A DNA stretch of 47,500 bases. Origin: Selaginella moellendorffii. Lineage: Eukaryota; Streptophyta; Lycopodiopsida; Selaginellales; Selaginellaceae. The position numbers and the translations under genes are program-made. Of this stretch, positions 1-12,651 are shown piece after piece. The stretch spans positions 4,413,008 through 4,460,507 of the forward strand of contig NW_003314263.1 in assembly GCF_000143415.4 (NCBI RefSeq), given 5' to 3'. The notes under the pieces are model-generated. The model was given only the letters and a program-made list of their open reading frames with translations. It ran no database searches and was not told where the DNA came from. Position 1 is the first letter of the stretch. Every line of letters begins with the position of its first letter.

Positions 1-606
1 GGGAGGGTGATACACTGCAGTGGTTCGAAGGAGCGAGGGGACCCCCCACGGGACCTGCTTGGAGACGGATCAAATGCTGGGGTCACAATGGGTGGGGGGT
101 ACAAGCTAGGTGGGATCTGACAGGAGCAGAGATCGGGACCATAGTATGGTAGGCAGTGGGTCTTGATAGATGGGTGGTCTGGAGAGCCACGACAATTCAG
201 GAACTTTGGGAAGCGAGGAACCTCCACCACTTTGAAGGCAAGCAGGCACGGGTTTCAGCGATCATCGTGACATGGTGGAGGCTATCACTAGCAGCGGTCA
301 AGTTGAGGGATATGCTACTTAGGGAACAGGATAAATATGCGAGGATCCAGGCATGGCACAACCGGTGGTTCCCCTGCTTTGGACAAGAGGGACCAGAAGG
401 AGTTAAGTGGAAATGGAGGCCACCAGATGGGATTTTACAAGCAGCACGAAGGGGGGACGTGGATCTGGAGGCGATATGACGAAGACAACCGCAGCTGCTT
501 TTACTGCAAGCCTAGTCTCACCTTAGATGAGGGAGATCCCACTAGGTAGCATGCCCAGTTTTTGTATTAGTCCCTACGGGACATTGGAGAATGTACATAC
601 ACGTTT
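1..606 (+). mobile_element. LINE 3' fragment (end of ORF2 and 3' UTR)
   Basis: The plus-strand translation matches the C-terminal tail of ORF2 of the full-length LINE at 39436-46989: a GDxLxWFEGARGP segment, then WRATxxxELWEARN, TWWRLSLAAVK and WRPPDGILQAARRGD. One in-frame TAG near 148 interrupts it; the open part is 156-479. The 3' UTR follows with the family hallmarks (TTGTATTAGTCC, then ACATACACGTT near 600). It diverges clearly from the other copies here, so it is either an older insertion or a sister subfamily. It enters from outside the window, so its 5' extent is unknown. Confidence 0.85.
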
Positions 607-3600
607 CATCGAACCTGCATATAGTTGTATGCTCAAACCCTAAACTCTAAATCAGTCTAGTGTGGATTTACAGAATTCCAAGTCGAAGGAGATTCAAATT
701 CTAGGATCTCCAGTCAAAGTGCTAAGATGCATTCTAGCTAAAGTGAATGTGAAGCACGAGTTAGTTGTTATCCTTTCGTCCTCTTTTAGTTCAAGTGAAG
801 AAGTCATACTAGTGTCAGTGCTGAATTCACTAGCTCTAGCTCTAGCTTTAGCAATATTTAAAGCCGTTAACAATACTTTTTAGTTTTCATGCCTCTCAAT
901 CAACATGCACTTGTTTTTGTATAGGCTCATGAGAGAGCTTCCATCCTCCTACAACAACAATATTTTCTTCAAGCTACTACTTCTTATTAGTAGCATAGGT
1001 TCTAAATAAAAGGGGATGGAAACCAAGTAGAATGTTCACAATTGGTGCAAGATCAAAACCACACACTTCTAACATTTTGAAGGCACAATATCTATAGTTC
1101 ATTGTGGCAGGCATTTAGATTGCATAAATAAAGCATGCAATTGAGACCGCTATAGAAATTTTATATTTTTCAAAGGGTTTGTAGTCAATCCTTCAACTTG
1201 TGACACCATTGTTGTTGGAGTCAAGTGTCAATTTTACAAAAATGCTCCTCTATGTCGTGTTATATCTGAGGCCAAAATGTACTACTTTCTTCCACGGTAT
1301 GGAGTGCTAGAAGAGCTGTAATGCATGTTGGCACACAAATGCATCCAATGCAGAAAGGGATATAAACAAGTTTTCTTAACCATTTCAAAAATGTTGTGCA
1401 AAAAGAGACTATGAGAAACTCATCTGCAACTCTAAAGAATGTTTAGAAAACCGTCCTTAAGGATTTTATTGCAAACACCTTACTTAATCCGGATTGCCAA
1501 AAGACTCAACTAAATGAGGCTAGCTTACGGGACTTACTATGAGGAGTACAACCTGCTACTAGCCTAAGGAGGTATGTCTGTTATATTTCATACGTTATAA
1601 TAATATCTTTTTCTTACATAATACTATTTAGGATAAAATCTTAGATATGTGAATCTCAAGAGGGAAAGTTGCAATAAAAAATTGACTCCATCCTTGAATT
1701 GAAATGAACCTATCCATATGAGTTCATCCATGGAAGTTTGTTTCCAAACTAAGTTGTGAATGAGCAGAAGTGCCCCTTCTTCTTCAAAATGTGTACCATG
1801 GGCCCTACCTCTGGTGTAGATCTTGTTTCCCAAATGGACATGTTCGAGTCTAGTGACCTTGCAAATGCATGGGTACATTGACCATATGAAGCGCATATTG
1901 GGTTGGATAACTAAAAGAGTTCATGTGTATGATCGAAGTTAATTTTTATTCTCATTATATTGAAATTGTTGTAATATTTGTGTTTTCATAGGTTATGTTG
2001 TAACTTAACAATTGCGACAGCAAAGCTTAAAGTACAAAACCAGACAGCCCAGGAAATATTTTGGAAGTCCCTTTCCAATATTGGACTAGTAAGCTTGCAA
2101 ACTTTTGCAGTTTCATGGTAGATAAGGCTGGTGCAAACTGGAATGGTGTTTGAGCAGTTTTTGGGAAGGGTTAGCTATTGGAAGGTGTGAGAGGATTTGT
2201 GAGTTCCATTGGGCTCAAAGCCTAAACCAGCACTACCACCTTATCAAGCTATAGTTTCAATCAATGTTTAAAGAGTTGTGGCAAGTTGCACCTTCTAAAG
2301 AAGAGCATGAGGCAAAGGCAAATAAGATCCAAATGTGGTAGTGTGAAAATGGCCATACAAACATAAGTTGTCTACCACAACTTGAGTCATGGTTAGGGTG
2401 GTGGGAGGTTAGGATGTTTTAGTGGGGACATCACTCTTTTCATGTTGGTTTCTATTTTTTCTTCATATTTTATTACCTCTTAATATTGCCTTTTCCATTA
2501 AGATCAACCATTTAAGGACCTCACTTACACCCCAACTGTGAATCTCTCTAAAAGTAAGCACTAGAATTTGTGTTCTTCTAAGGCAAGGAAAGGGAAGATG
2601 ACTTTATATGAAGCCTGTCTATCAAATTTTATGTGCTATAGAGCAATCTTCAAAAGTGTTGGCATTTAAGGAAGGAAAATGTATGGGAAGAAGGCGTTTT
2701 GTTGAGATGTTACATGATAGGATGAAGAGAAAATTAACTCTACCTGCCCGAATAGTGGCAACTAAAGTTGAGGAAGTGGTCTGTGGCACAATTATGGAGT
2801 ACACTCCCCGGGCTTCTATTGGTGATATGAAGATTGTCCGTTCAAAGCATCATTTTTCCTTTATTTATGAAGATGTTGGCATGGACCTTGGAGCAAAGTT
2901 CTAACAGTTGAAATTGGTTACCGTAGCATGGAGCCAAAGTAATGGGCAATTCGATGCATGCCAACAAATTCAAATGTAAAGTGTGTATGGGGATGATTTT
3001 AAGGGGCAAGTGTTGGGCCTAGATTCATAGTGACAAATATGCTTTTGTTCCAACCCCATGTTTCTATAGGGAACAAAAGCAAAAGGGATTTTCGAGATGG
3101 TGTTGGCTGTATTGTTGCAACACCAATGCCAACTATATGAAGCAACTTGAAGACACTATAGTGACTAAACTTGATGCAGTACCTAAAGAATGGCCAATTA
3201 CTAATGGGTTTATGCTCACCTTAGATGAGATTGAAAACTTTGAGAAATCTGGTTTCAATCTTGAGAGGAGAGTTGAATACATGAGTGACAGAACCAAGAC
3301 TATTTTTATAGAGGCTAGCAAAAAAAATGTAAGGTAGTTAAATTTATTAGTATTGTCTTCAAGAAGAAGTAGGGTAAAACAAACTTGGCTCAAACACTTG
3401 AGTGTGAGATTCTCTCCACAAAGTACATCACTACTTTCACAAAGGAGTACATAGTTAAAATAGAAGGTGGAAAATACACAATTGCCATTCAAGACTTTCT
3501 TTCTTACATATGTCTAGAGTTTATGAAGCAAGAGGAACATGGGAAGGCATATGCTCCTTGCAAGCATATGTACTACATCTTCATCAACATCTTGCACCAA

Positions 3601-3830
3601 GATTCTAAAGTGAATATTCATATACACCAAGCAAGCCTTACTATTGCTAAGTTGCAAGAAACTTTTGGAACTAACTAGATTTTCCAACACTATCAATATT
3701 TATTCTTTATCAATAATATAAACTTATTATACTTTATATAATTAATAAAAAAACTTTTTTATTCACTTTTCATTTTATATACTTACGAGTGTTCTTTTTG
3801 CAATACTGCCCATACCACTCATATATACTA
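607..3830. other. AT-rich region without a recognisable intact gene
   Basis: About 3.2 kb of AT-rich sequence between two LINE remnants. Short ORFs occur at 662-883 and 2608-2904 (98 codons, basic, containing MLHDRMKRKLTLP), but none has convincing splice structure or a family I recognise. Apart from the SWIM-like remnant annotated separately I see no RNA gene or repeat. It is probably decayed transposon or intergenic DNA. Confidence 0.5.
3137..3678 (+). pseudogene. decayed protein remnant with SWIM-like zinc finger
   Basis: Two neighbouring open stretches (3137-3337 and 3385-3678), separated by a stop and a frame change, look like one broken coding sequence. The second contains a beta-hairpin-like segment (YTIAIQDFLSY), then a Cys, a spacer and PCKHMYYIF. 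That resembles the CxH half of SWIM zinc fingers found in MULE/FAR1-type transposases and some plant SWIM proteins. The first CxC pair of a SWIM finger is not intact (only one Cys, in ICLEF). The upstream ORF at 2608-2904 might belong to the same decayed gene. Function cannot be assigned. Confidence 0.3.
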
Positions 3831-3834
3831 CCCA

Positions 3835-6050
3835 TAGTATCATGTGCAATACCCAATTCAATGCAGGACTCTAGGATAACACCTTGCTCCAAAGGATATG
3901 AACGTCAATCCAGCAGTGGGCTCCTCGGAAACATGGTTTGCCAGCAAGAGTAGTTGTAGCTAGGAGCATCATTCTGCCCAGCATTTGGTACCATCTTTCA
4001 ATCTAGCTTGTCCTCGAACACACTCTCAGAAAGGTACGCACAATGGTTTGTAAGTATGTGTGGTAGGGTGCACTTGTCATAGGTAGGATCATGGCAAAGG
4101 TTGCATGGCAATCAACGTCACGTCCACGAGTCCTAGGAGGACTTGGAGTGATCAATCCGAGTGACATGGCGAAGGCGCTACGGTACAAAATCCTCCTTAT
4201 AGACCTTCAACCAAATAACCAACCTTGGAGGCTCATGTTCAGATAGAGCTTGTTGGCAATCTGGCGGAGGCACAACATTGCTAGATCATGGGAGGAGGAT
4301 CCACATTGGCTTTTTGCTGAAGGGCCAAAGCAAGTAGTCAAGGGCAGCACATTGATCCAAGGGTTTCTCAGGTTATGGAGTGAGTTTCTAGTCAGTAGGG
4401 AAATGCTGGGGCAAGTAGAGGACTGGCTGAACCAGCCCCTTTTCTTCAACGACCTCTTCAAAGTGGACGATAGGACGTTGGGCAGGGAAGACCACTACAC
4501 AATCTGGAGAAAGTTGCATGGTGAAGGCTTTCGAACTCTCAAGCAACTGGTGGGAGTTCTGAACAAGGATAGGAGGAAGACTACGAGGCAAATGTAGGTC
4601 TTTAACCCAAGACGGTGGAGGAAAGTTCACCTTGATCTTCTTCGCATCATTGGAGTGGTTAGTGAGGCGAAGAAGGGGTAGCTCTAGCCTAGGTGCTATC
4701 TCAAGCCTGGAGAGTTTGTGGCTTTGCAATGGGATATGGAGCCAAGCAGGGAATGAGTCAACTTGGGGGCCTGGACACGGGCATTTACAGCCCTGGCACT
4801 AGCTTGGGAGGATGGCAATGTGGAGGTGTGGTTCATTGTGTCTCCCAAATAGAATATCAGATGTCCTTTTCAGGTTATGAGAGGTGACATGCTGTTGCCA
4901 ATAGGAGACGAACAGGCCATGCTGATGGTGATGGATGACGAAGTCAAGGGCAATATTTGAGTAGTACGACAGGCCCTAAGGCAGCTGGTGGAGGTTCAAT
5001 TGATGGCCACACTAGAGGGGGATGGCATTCTCAAATGGTGGTGATAACAACTCATCGAGGATCTGGATTGGGACCTAGTAGCATGGAAACGAGGAATAAA
5101 GAGCTTCTTCTTGTTCAAAGTCAAGGAAGCACGGGATGGTCTCTTGACCAGTAGGGAGGAGTCCTGACGGGAGATCCCCAAGTTGTGAAAGAAATGGATC
5201 GAGCAAGGAGTTGAAGCAAATTAGGTGGTGGATAACACACTGGCATTCTGGAAACTACCGGTACAGGAGAAAGTCAAGGCCACCTCTTGGTTGGTGGCAA
5301 ACAATGGGCTGCCAGTAGGACAGTGGTTTCGGGAGGAAGCATGTTGACGATGCAAAGAGTGTGGCGAGCTGGAGACAGTGTGCCATGCACTTTGGGAATG
5401 TGATGTGGCAAGAAAGGTATGGCGGCAAATCTTCAAGGTGACACAGGAATTATGAGACATTCCGGAGTTCAAGGCTTAGAGCGGGGATATCCTCCACTAG
5501 TTTGAGGGAGATAGAGGTCCAGCCATCGGTCTAGCATGTAGGCGCATTCGTCATCACGGATGACACAGATGGAACATGCGAGTCCGGTGGGATGTGATAG
5601 GGGCTGAAATTGGGATATCAGTCTGGGAGGCAATTGGCCATGACCGCTGCTCCATCTGGAGAGAGATTAGAGAGCAAGCACTTTGGAAGGCACGAAACCA
5701 TATTCACTTCAACGGGCAACAAGCAAGGATATCGGTGGTGGTGGCATCATGGTGGAGACTCACTCTTGCAGTAGTGCGTTTTCATTACACCATCCTGAAA
5801 GAGTAGGCAAAATGGAGACAGCTCGAGGAGTGGAGGTCTAGATGGCTCCCATGCTTTGGTAGAATGGTAGGTGGTGAGATTCGTTGGCAGTGGTGCCCCC
5901 CGGACTCTCTTCTATGTTCAGCTCGTGGGGGAGACTTGGATATCAACACCATTTGACTGAGACGACCATGTCCACTTCTACTCCAAGACTAGGTCTAGCT
6001 ACAACACAAGAGGATCATGTAGAGTAGCTCATTGAGAGGGCGGCATGCTC
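3835..6050 (+). mobile_element. decayed LINE ORF2 3' half, plus strand
   Basis: Translation in mixed frames matches the full-length LINE ORF2 from just after the RT palm (the GxRFSAALQDD/TLLRRVRTSIQKW region) through ALRYKILL, WLFAEGPKQVVKG, the zf-RVT finger (CxxCxEC...CHALWECD, near 5340-5400) and QALWKARNHxHFNGQQ. Tens of in-frame stops, mostly CAG/TGG to TAG, show that it is dead and heavily deaminated. Its sense-strand pieces are 4250-4597 and 5576-5806. Codon 5724-5729 keeps the Q-Q pair where the young copy at 39436-46989 has a TAG stop, which shows that the younger stop is derived. It is 5'-truncated near 3835. Confidence 0.85.
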
Positions 6051-6341
6051 AGTTTTTATGATCCTTTTGTGTCTGGTGTGATTGCTAAATGTGTATGTAT
6101 ATTCCCCATATCCCAATGGGACTAATACAAAACCTGAGCATGTTGCCCTCTCAATGAGTTACTCTACGTGATCCTCTTGTGTCCAGCAAGATAACTGAAT
6201 GTGTATGTACATTCCCCATGTCCCAATGTGACTAATACAATGTAGAGTAGCTCATTGAGAGGGCAACATGCTCAGGTTTTGTATTAGTCCCATTGGGATA
6301 TGGGGAATATACATACACGTTCTGAGATCTCACTGAATTGC
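6051..6341. repeat. cluster of LINE 3' ends in alternating orientation
   Basis: Four short copies of the LINE 3' terminus (motifs ATTCCCCATRTCCCAATG, GACTAATACAA, CTCAATGAGYTACTCTA) lie in alternating orientation: minus from 6086, minus from 6196, plus about 6241-6323, and minus from 6342. Degenerate versions of the LINE target sequence sit beside the termini (6072-6085, 6182-6195; inverted at 6324-6341). The segments form large inverted repeats that could extrude or fold back. This looks like repeated insertion into, or recombination between, LINE tails. Confidence 0.7.
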
Positions 6342-9300
6342 TGAACGTGTATGTACATTCCCCATGTCCCAATGGGACTAATACAAAAACTGGGTGTGCC
6401 GCCCTCTCAATGAGCTACTCTACGTGATCCTCATATGTCGCAGCTAGACCTAGTCTTGGAGTAGAAGTGGACGTGGTTGTCTCGAGCGAATCATGTCGAT
6501 GTCCAAGTCTCCCCCACGAGCTGACCTTAGAACAGAGTCTGGGGGGCGCCATTGCCAGCAAATCTCGCCACCTCCCAATTTGCCGAAGCATGGGAGCCAC
6601 CTAGATCTCCACTCCTCGAGCTGCCTCGGTTTCGCCCGCTCTTTCAGAATGATGTAGTGAAGACGCACCACTGCAAGAGTGAGTCTCCACCATGATGTCA
6701 CCACTGCCGATATTCTCGCTTGTTGCCCATCAAAGCGACAGTGGTTCCGTGCCTCCCAAAGTGCCTACACTCCTGTTGCCCTCCAAAGGGACCAGCGCTC
6801 CTGGCCCAACACCTTCCAGATGGACATCCCAACTTCAGCCCCTGTCACGTCCCACCAGACTCGCATGCTCCATCGGTGTCGTCCGTAGCAGCAAATACGC
6901 CTCCAAGCTGGACCAATGGCTGGACCTCTAGCTCCCTCAAACCAGTGGAGGATATCCCCACTCCGAGCCTCAAACTCTGGAATGTCTCCGAGTTCCTGTG
7001 TCGCGTTGAAGATCTGTCGCCATACTTCTCTCGCCACGTTGCATTCCCATAGGACATGTCGCGCTATCTCCAGCTCGCCACACTCCTTGCACCATCGGCA
7101 TGCTTCTTCCTAGAACCACTGTCCTACCAGCAGCCCGTTATTTGCCACCAACCAAGAGGTGGCCTTGACTTTCTCCTGTACCGGTAGTTTCCAGAACACA
7201 AGCGTGTTGCTCACCACCTGATTTGCTTCAACTCCTTGCTCGATCCATTTCTTCTAGAGCTTGGGGATCTCCCCTCGGGCCTCCTCCCTGCTGGTCAAGA
7301 GACCATCCCTTGCTTCCTTGACGCCGAAGGAGAAGAAGCTCTTCACTCCTCGTTTCCAACCGGATCCTCGATGAGCTGCTGTCGCCACCATCTAAGAATG
7401 CCATCCCCCTCTAGTGCAGCCAATGATTGAACCACCACTGATTGCTTCGGAGCCTGTCGTATTACTCGAATCCTACCCTTGACTTCATCATCTGTCACCA
7501 TCGGCATGACCTGTTCATCCCCTGCTGGTAGCAGCATGTCGCCTCTCAAGACTTGAAAAGGACGCCCAACATTTTGGTCTAGAGACACAACGAACCATAC
7601 CTCCACATCCTTGTCCTCCCAAGCTAGTGTTGGGGCCGTAAACGCCCGTGTCCAGGCCCCCAGGCTAACTCGTACCCTGTCTGGCTCCATGTCCCGTTGC
7701 AGAGCCACAAAGTCTCCAGACTTGAGACAACGCCTGGGCCAGAGCTGCCCCTTCTTCGCCTCACTCACTACTCTAATAATGCGAAGAAGATCAAGGTGGA
7801 CTTTCCTCCACCGTCCCGGGTTAAAGACTTGCATGTGCCTCGTAGTTTTCCTCCTGTTCTTGTCCAGAACCCACACCAGTTGCTTGAGAGTTCGGAAGCC
7901 TACGCTATGTAGCTTTCTCCAGATTATGTAGTGGTCCTCCTTGCCCAGCGTCCTATCATCCAACTTGAAGAGGTCGTTGAAGAATAGGGGCTGGTTCAGC
8001 CAGTCCTCCACTCGCCCTGGCAATTCCCTACTGACTGGAAATGCGCTCCATAACCGGAGAAACCCCTGGACCAGAATGCCGCCCTTGACTACTTGTTTCG
8101 GCCCCTCGGCAAAGAGCCAACGTGGATCTTCTTCCCACGGTCTTGCAGTGTTGTGCTTGGGCCGGATTGCCAACAAGTTTTGCCTAAACATGAGTCTCCA
8201 AGGTTGATTACCTGGTTGAAGGCCCATGAGGAGGATTTTGTACCGTAGCGCCTTCGCCATGTCGCTCAGATCGGTTACTCCAAGTCCTCCCAAGACTCGC
8301 GGATGTGCTATAGATTGCCACGCAACCTTGGCCATGCTCCTCCCTGTGACCAGAGTGCCCCACCACAAATACTGACGGACCATCATGCGTACCTTTCTAA
8401 GAGTGCATTCTGGGACTGGCCAGATGGAGAGGTGGTACCAGATGCTGGGCAGAATGATGCTCCTGGCGACTACCACTCTTGCTGGCAAGCCGAGTTTCTG
8501 GGGAGCCCATTTCTGGATTGATGTTCGTACCCGTCGGAGCAAGGTGTCATCCTGAAGTGCTACACTGAACCGAGTACCAACCTGGATCCCCAGGTACCTA
8601 GTGTCTTCTCCTGGTTTGAGCCACTGGAAGCCGATGTCCTACCCCCAAGATTCGATGCCTGGTCGCCCCCAATTTATGCCCACTGATTTGTTCTAGTTAA
8701 TTGCTGTGCCAGCTGCGAGGTTGAACGTCTCCAACGCCTTCTTAGCGGCATCCATGTTCTCCTTGGTCGTGACTAGGAACAAGGCAGTGTCATCTGCAAA
8801 AGCTCCATCAAGGAGTTCCCGAGACACCCTTGTGGTTCCCGGAAGTTGTTGTCTTGCAGCCAGTAGTGTAAGTCCTTTAATGCGTCCGCCTTCCGGTAGA
8901 AACGTGCCCAGGGCCTCAGCCACAATCAGAAAAAGATAGGGTGCTAGTGGACACCCTTGGCATACTGAACGTCCCAACTGGAAACTCGGTCCCGTCTCGC
9001 CATTGATTGTGACTCTGCTTGTGGCTCCTCGGTACAGTAATGAGATCCTAACGACCATCTCTCTTGGGATGCCAATCGTATGCATGCACTCCTCCAGGAA
9101 CCTCCAGTCCACCCAATTGTAGGCCTTCTCGAAGTCCAATAGCCATGCTGCAGTTTGTTGGTCAGAGATCTTTGCCCATCTCTGAGCCAGCAGGTACGTC
9201 TAGATGTTTTTTGCAATTTGCCGCCCTAGAACAAACCCTGTCTGCTGTTCCCGGATGATCAGCGGCATGACAGCTTGGAGCTTAAGAGTCATTGCTTTGG

Positions 9301-9533
9301 CGTAGACCTTGTAGGACGTGTTGAGCATGGTGATCGGCCTCCAATTCCTCAGCTCCTGCAGGTCCCCCCTCTTTGGGATAAGTGCGATCTGGCCCTCGAG
9401 GATCTCACGAGGCAAGGTCCCGTCACGTTGAGCATCCCACCATGTTTGTAGCAGCAGCGGGCCTATGGTCTCCCAGTGCTCCTCAAAGAAAATGGGCAAG
9501 AGGCCATCAATACCTGGCTGCTTGTCGTTGCTA
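6342..9533 (-). mobile_element. 5'-truncated LINE, left part (split by the 12.4-kb transposon)
   Basis: Minus-strand LINE closely related to the full-length copy. The 3' terminus is at 6342 (TGAACGTG...). The 3' UTR and ORF2 follow toward higher coordinates: 6450-6704 C-terminal tail, 6765-7037, 7343-8542 (thumb and linker, 399 codons open), 8693-9139 RT palm with CQGCPLAPYLF and an intact FADD box, and 9200-9499 RT fingers. In-frame stops separate these pieces, so it is a pseudogene. At 9533 the RT fingers break off at LPIFFEEHW...KQPGIDG and resume at 21914 in the same frame region, so the intervening 12.4 kb is a later insertion. Confidence 0.92.
9528..9533. repeat. target-site duplication, left copy of the 12.4-kb element
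   Basis: TTGCTA here and TTGCTG at 21914-21919 flank the insertion. The uninterrupted LINE (near 42638-42648) reads TTGCTGAGCTT. The duplication could be as long as 10 bp (TTGCTRAGCT), because the element's terminal AGCT coincides with AGCT in the target, so the true length is ambiguous between about 6 and 10 bp. Confidence 0.75.
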
Positions 9534-9558
9534 AGCTCTATTTTGTTAAAGTGGGATT
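9534..9558 (+). repeat. left terminal inverted repeat
   Basis: Begins AGCTCTATTTTGTTAAAGTG and continues GGATT. It pairs with the inverted copy at 21889-21913 (one C/T difference at the 11th base; A/T difference near the inner end). Similarity continues weakly inward (an ATTTTAC block on both sides). Confidence 0.85.
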
Positions 9559-10221
9559 TATTCAGTAAAATGGGACTAGGTACAAATTTTCAAGTATTTG
9601 AAAATGACGTGAAATTATATGTTTTTTGTCCAGGGGCTAGACATATCTGGGGCATGGTGACTACCGCGGTGACTTTATGTCCAGACTGAGTCCATCTGGT
9701 TGTATAATAAATCTCATTGTCAAGGTGAACAAGCCGAATCTGAAGCTAAAGAAGAGCGATGGCATGCGCGCACACACTATTTGTTTGTTCATTGAGCGTG
9801 TGGTGAGCTTTCCAAGATGAACGTCATTCCTATTAGCCAGACATATAACTTAATGGTGAGAACATTTAGATATTATTCAATGTTATCTTTTTCTAACGAA
9901 TCTAATTGTGAAGGTGTAGCAAGAGGCATTGCTAGTCTGGAGAAGTCATTTAACTCATTTGACCCTTAGTGTATTTTCATGAAACTAAATAACATTCATA
10001 TTATTAAGGAATTTCTCTAGTACCTTTTTTTTACGACATAGAGTCTTGCATTTCTTTCAAAGGTGATTTAGTAAAAGGCCTGAGAGCACATGCCATTCTA
10101 TTTCTCAGACCGGTATTAAGATATACTAGTGCAAAGGGCCACATGCCATCACGCCTCCTCTGATTCAGATTCGGATTGTTCACCTTGAAATAAAATACAT
10201 TAGAAACTTAGTAAAGGAATA

Positions 10222-12651
10222 TTAATGAATCTCACCTTGAACCCGGGTTATGAATGCTCTTGCTGCATCTCTTGCATGGTCTGGCAAGGTGATGGTGGCA
10301 CTCTGCTTCTGCATCCAACCATGCACAACATTATCCACCGATATGCTCATGCTGGGATCCCTTGGATTCAGCACCCATCTCTTTTCTAGGCAATCCTTCG
10401 TATATCCGGAACTTGGCTTGAACCACTCCACAGTTACATTGAAGGAGTTAGTTTCCGCGTCCTCCTCTGCATCAGTGATGCAGCGCCCCACCCATATCAT
10501 TTGTTTTTTATTACTGGGTCTGACAAGCATGACCATTCCTTTGCAGACCTGTACTGGATTGAATGCTGAATCCGGCTTCTTGTTCCTCGGCCCACAATAG
10601 TGATCCTCAACATCGTTATCTGTCACTGCATTTCCAGAGGACATTGTTCCGCTACTATCTGGTGCTCTGGGTTCTGGCCAAAAGGACTCTTCCAATTCTT
10701 CATATACAACCGGCCCATTTTGGATAGCAGATATAATCTTCTCCCAATATTCGAGCAAAGGCTTGCACCTCTTAAAATAGGATTCTCCACCAAACACCAA
10801 CCCCCTCTTCCAGAAGGCAATATGCTGACTAATCCCGGCCACTATACTTTCCTGGTCTTTGAGTCCATCCGGGTGCATCGGCCGTGGGGAACCCTGAGGA
10901 ATCATAGGTTCCCCAGTTATGGGATCTCTCTTGAAGAGTTCAATGCCATCCACTGGCAGCCACACTGTGTCCCATTCTCTCATCTTGTACCTCATCACTG
11001 GAGCACCGTCACGCATGCTGAAATGAAACTGAAGAGGCTTGGAGTGGCCAATCAGCGTTTCGGATCCATCCCTGATGTAGCCTCTTACAAACCCCTTAAA
11101 GTCTGGAACCTCTGTCACAAGTGCAGCTTCAACAGTGCCTTTGATGCAATTTTGGAATTCATCGTAGAGTTGTGGGAGGGTGAGGACATTGGATCGCCGG
11201 AGGGACTCTGCCAGGTGACTGAACATGGCATCGACGTCTTCATGAGTGTGCCCAACCATGAGAAAGCCAAGTGTAACCGTTTCAAATATGCCTTTGGCAA
11301 CAAGCATCGCCTAGTACGCGAAGACGTACATGTTTTTGTTCTCACTGCCAGCATTGTCTGTTTGGAGCAGAAGATGGGGTGGAAGGCCACATCGGCCGCA
11401 AGAACTTCCTTGAGATTCTGCTTCGTTTGGATGAGGCTGTGCATTCACCGGGCGACCAGCCTCGTCGGAATGGCATGAGGCCTCACGTGATAACCCTACA
11501 ATCTGACGGCCAACATATTCACTGGGATGGCATGGGGCCCCACGCGATACTGCAAGCCTTTGCTCCTCCTCCAGCTGAACCCTGTATGGGGTTCGATCGA
11601 CAAGGGCCTTATGCAAGGGTTGGCCGTTCAGCTTAGTCTGCGCACTTTGCAGAGACCTTAAGTGTTTTGCTAGGGACGCAATCATCATGTTTGCACCCCC
11701 GCCACCCCATAGAGGTACAAAGAAGTTCCCATAGTTCTGGGCACCATGCCCATGAGCGATTATGCCAAACAGAGATACAGGCAGCTGCATGGATGAAGAG
11801 ATTGCCTTGGGAGCAGGATTGAGTTGAGGTAAGCACGTCTTTTTCTGGTCCATTTTGTCGTGGATGATGCAGAGGTAAGAGTCAGGTCTCTCCATGGAGA
11901 GAATCCTGTTATGATAATATGCAGTTCTGCAGCTTCTCTGCTTGATGTTGTGGTCGAGCCGCCTTCTAACCAATGTCTCTCGCTCTTGAGCGCTGCAAAA
12001 ATTCTTCGACAAAGCCATTTTGATAGCAGTGCACTCGTCACACTTTGAAAAGCTGGAGTACTTTCCTATACTCACATCCCTGAACCTGTTGCTCCACAAT
12101 CTATTAAATCTAGATTGGCTCAGCTTCCTGTAGCCATTACTCTGGAGTTCCCGATTCACATCTTCCAATATAGCCCCCTTGGTATACATGGAAGGGAGAA
12201 CTCGTTGGGTGTCTCGTGTTCCATCTTCCAAGAGGCGGGTTTTATGTGGTTGCTGCTCGCTACATGTCTCGACAAACCTCTTGAAGATTGCCTCTCCATA
12301 TACAACATGACCCCTGGTTTTGTGCGTACCGTCGTTCCCATGAACTGCCTGTTGAACCCTTTGTTCCTCAAACTCAGTTTTGATTCTGTAGAATGTGGTT
12401 CGAGGGATTCCATAAATGATTCTCCATGCCTTCATGCAGACCAAACCCCTCTGGAAGACCATGCCCCCCACCTGATGTTCTGAAGCATCAACAGATGACC
12501 GTAATGCCTCATACACAAAATTGCGAGCTGCCTTCCAGGACAATGTCTTGTATCTTGCTCTCTCCTCTTCAATAGCATCCCAATCAGCATGTTGACAGCA
12601 CCTCCTCTTGCAACAAGCAACTGTCGAGACCATTCGAACCTCCATCGCCAT
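10222..12651 (-). pseudogene. DUF7869-like transposase, one in-frame stop
   Basis: Starts at the ATG at 12651 and runs about 809 codons with a single in-frame TAG at 11311-11313. Before it is ENKNMYVFAY and after it AMLVAKGIFETV, which read as one continuous motif. A helix-turn-helix-like segment (TTFYRIKTEFEEQ) lies early, then a Cys cluster (FSKCDECTAIK), an acidic motif HDKMDQKK (about residue 262), QTDNAGSENKN (about 430) and GHTHEDVDAMFSHLAESL (about 465). These D, D and ED motifs suggest an RNase H-fold DDE/D transposase. The family call rests on the TDNxxxENKN...GHTHEDVD signature, which I recall from plant DUF7869 proteins. Two element palindromes (11469-11492, 11527-11548) are translated in frame between the first two catalytic motifs. 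It would drive transposition of the host element, unless the TAG silences it. Confidence 0.7.

Noticed and set aside
10600-11478. 292-codon plus-strand ORF
   Set aside because: Antisense shadow of the transposase, which has clear motifs on the minus strand.
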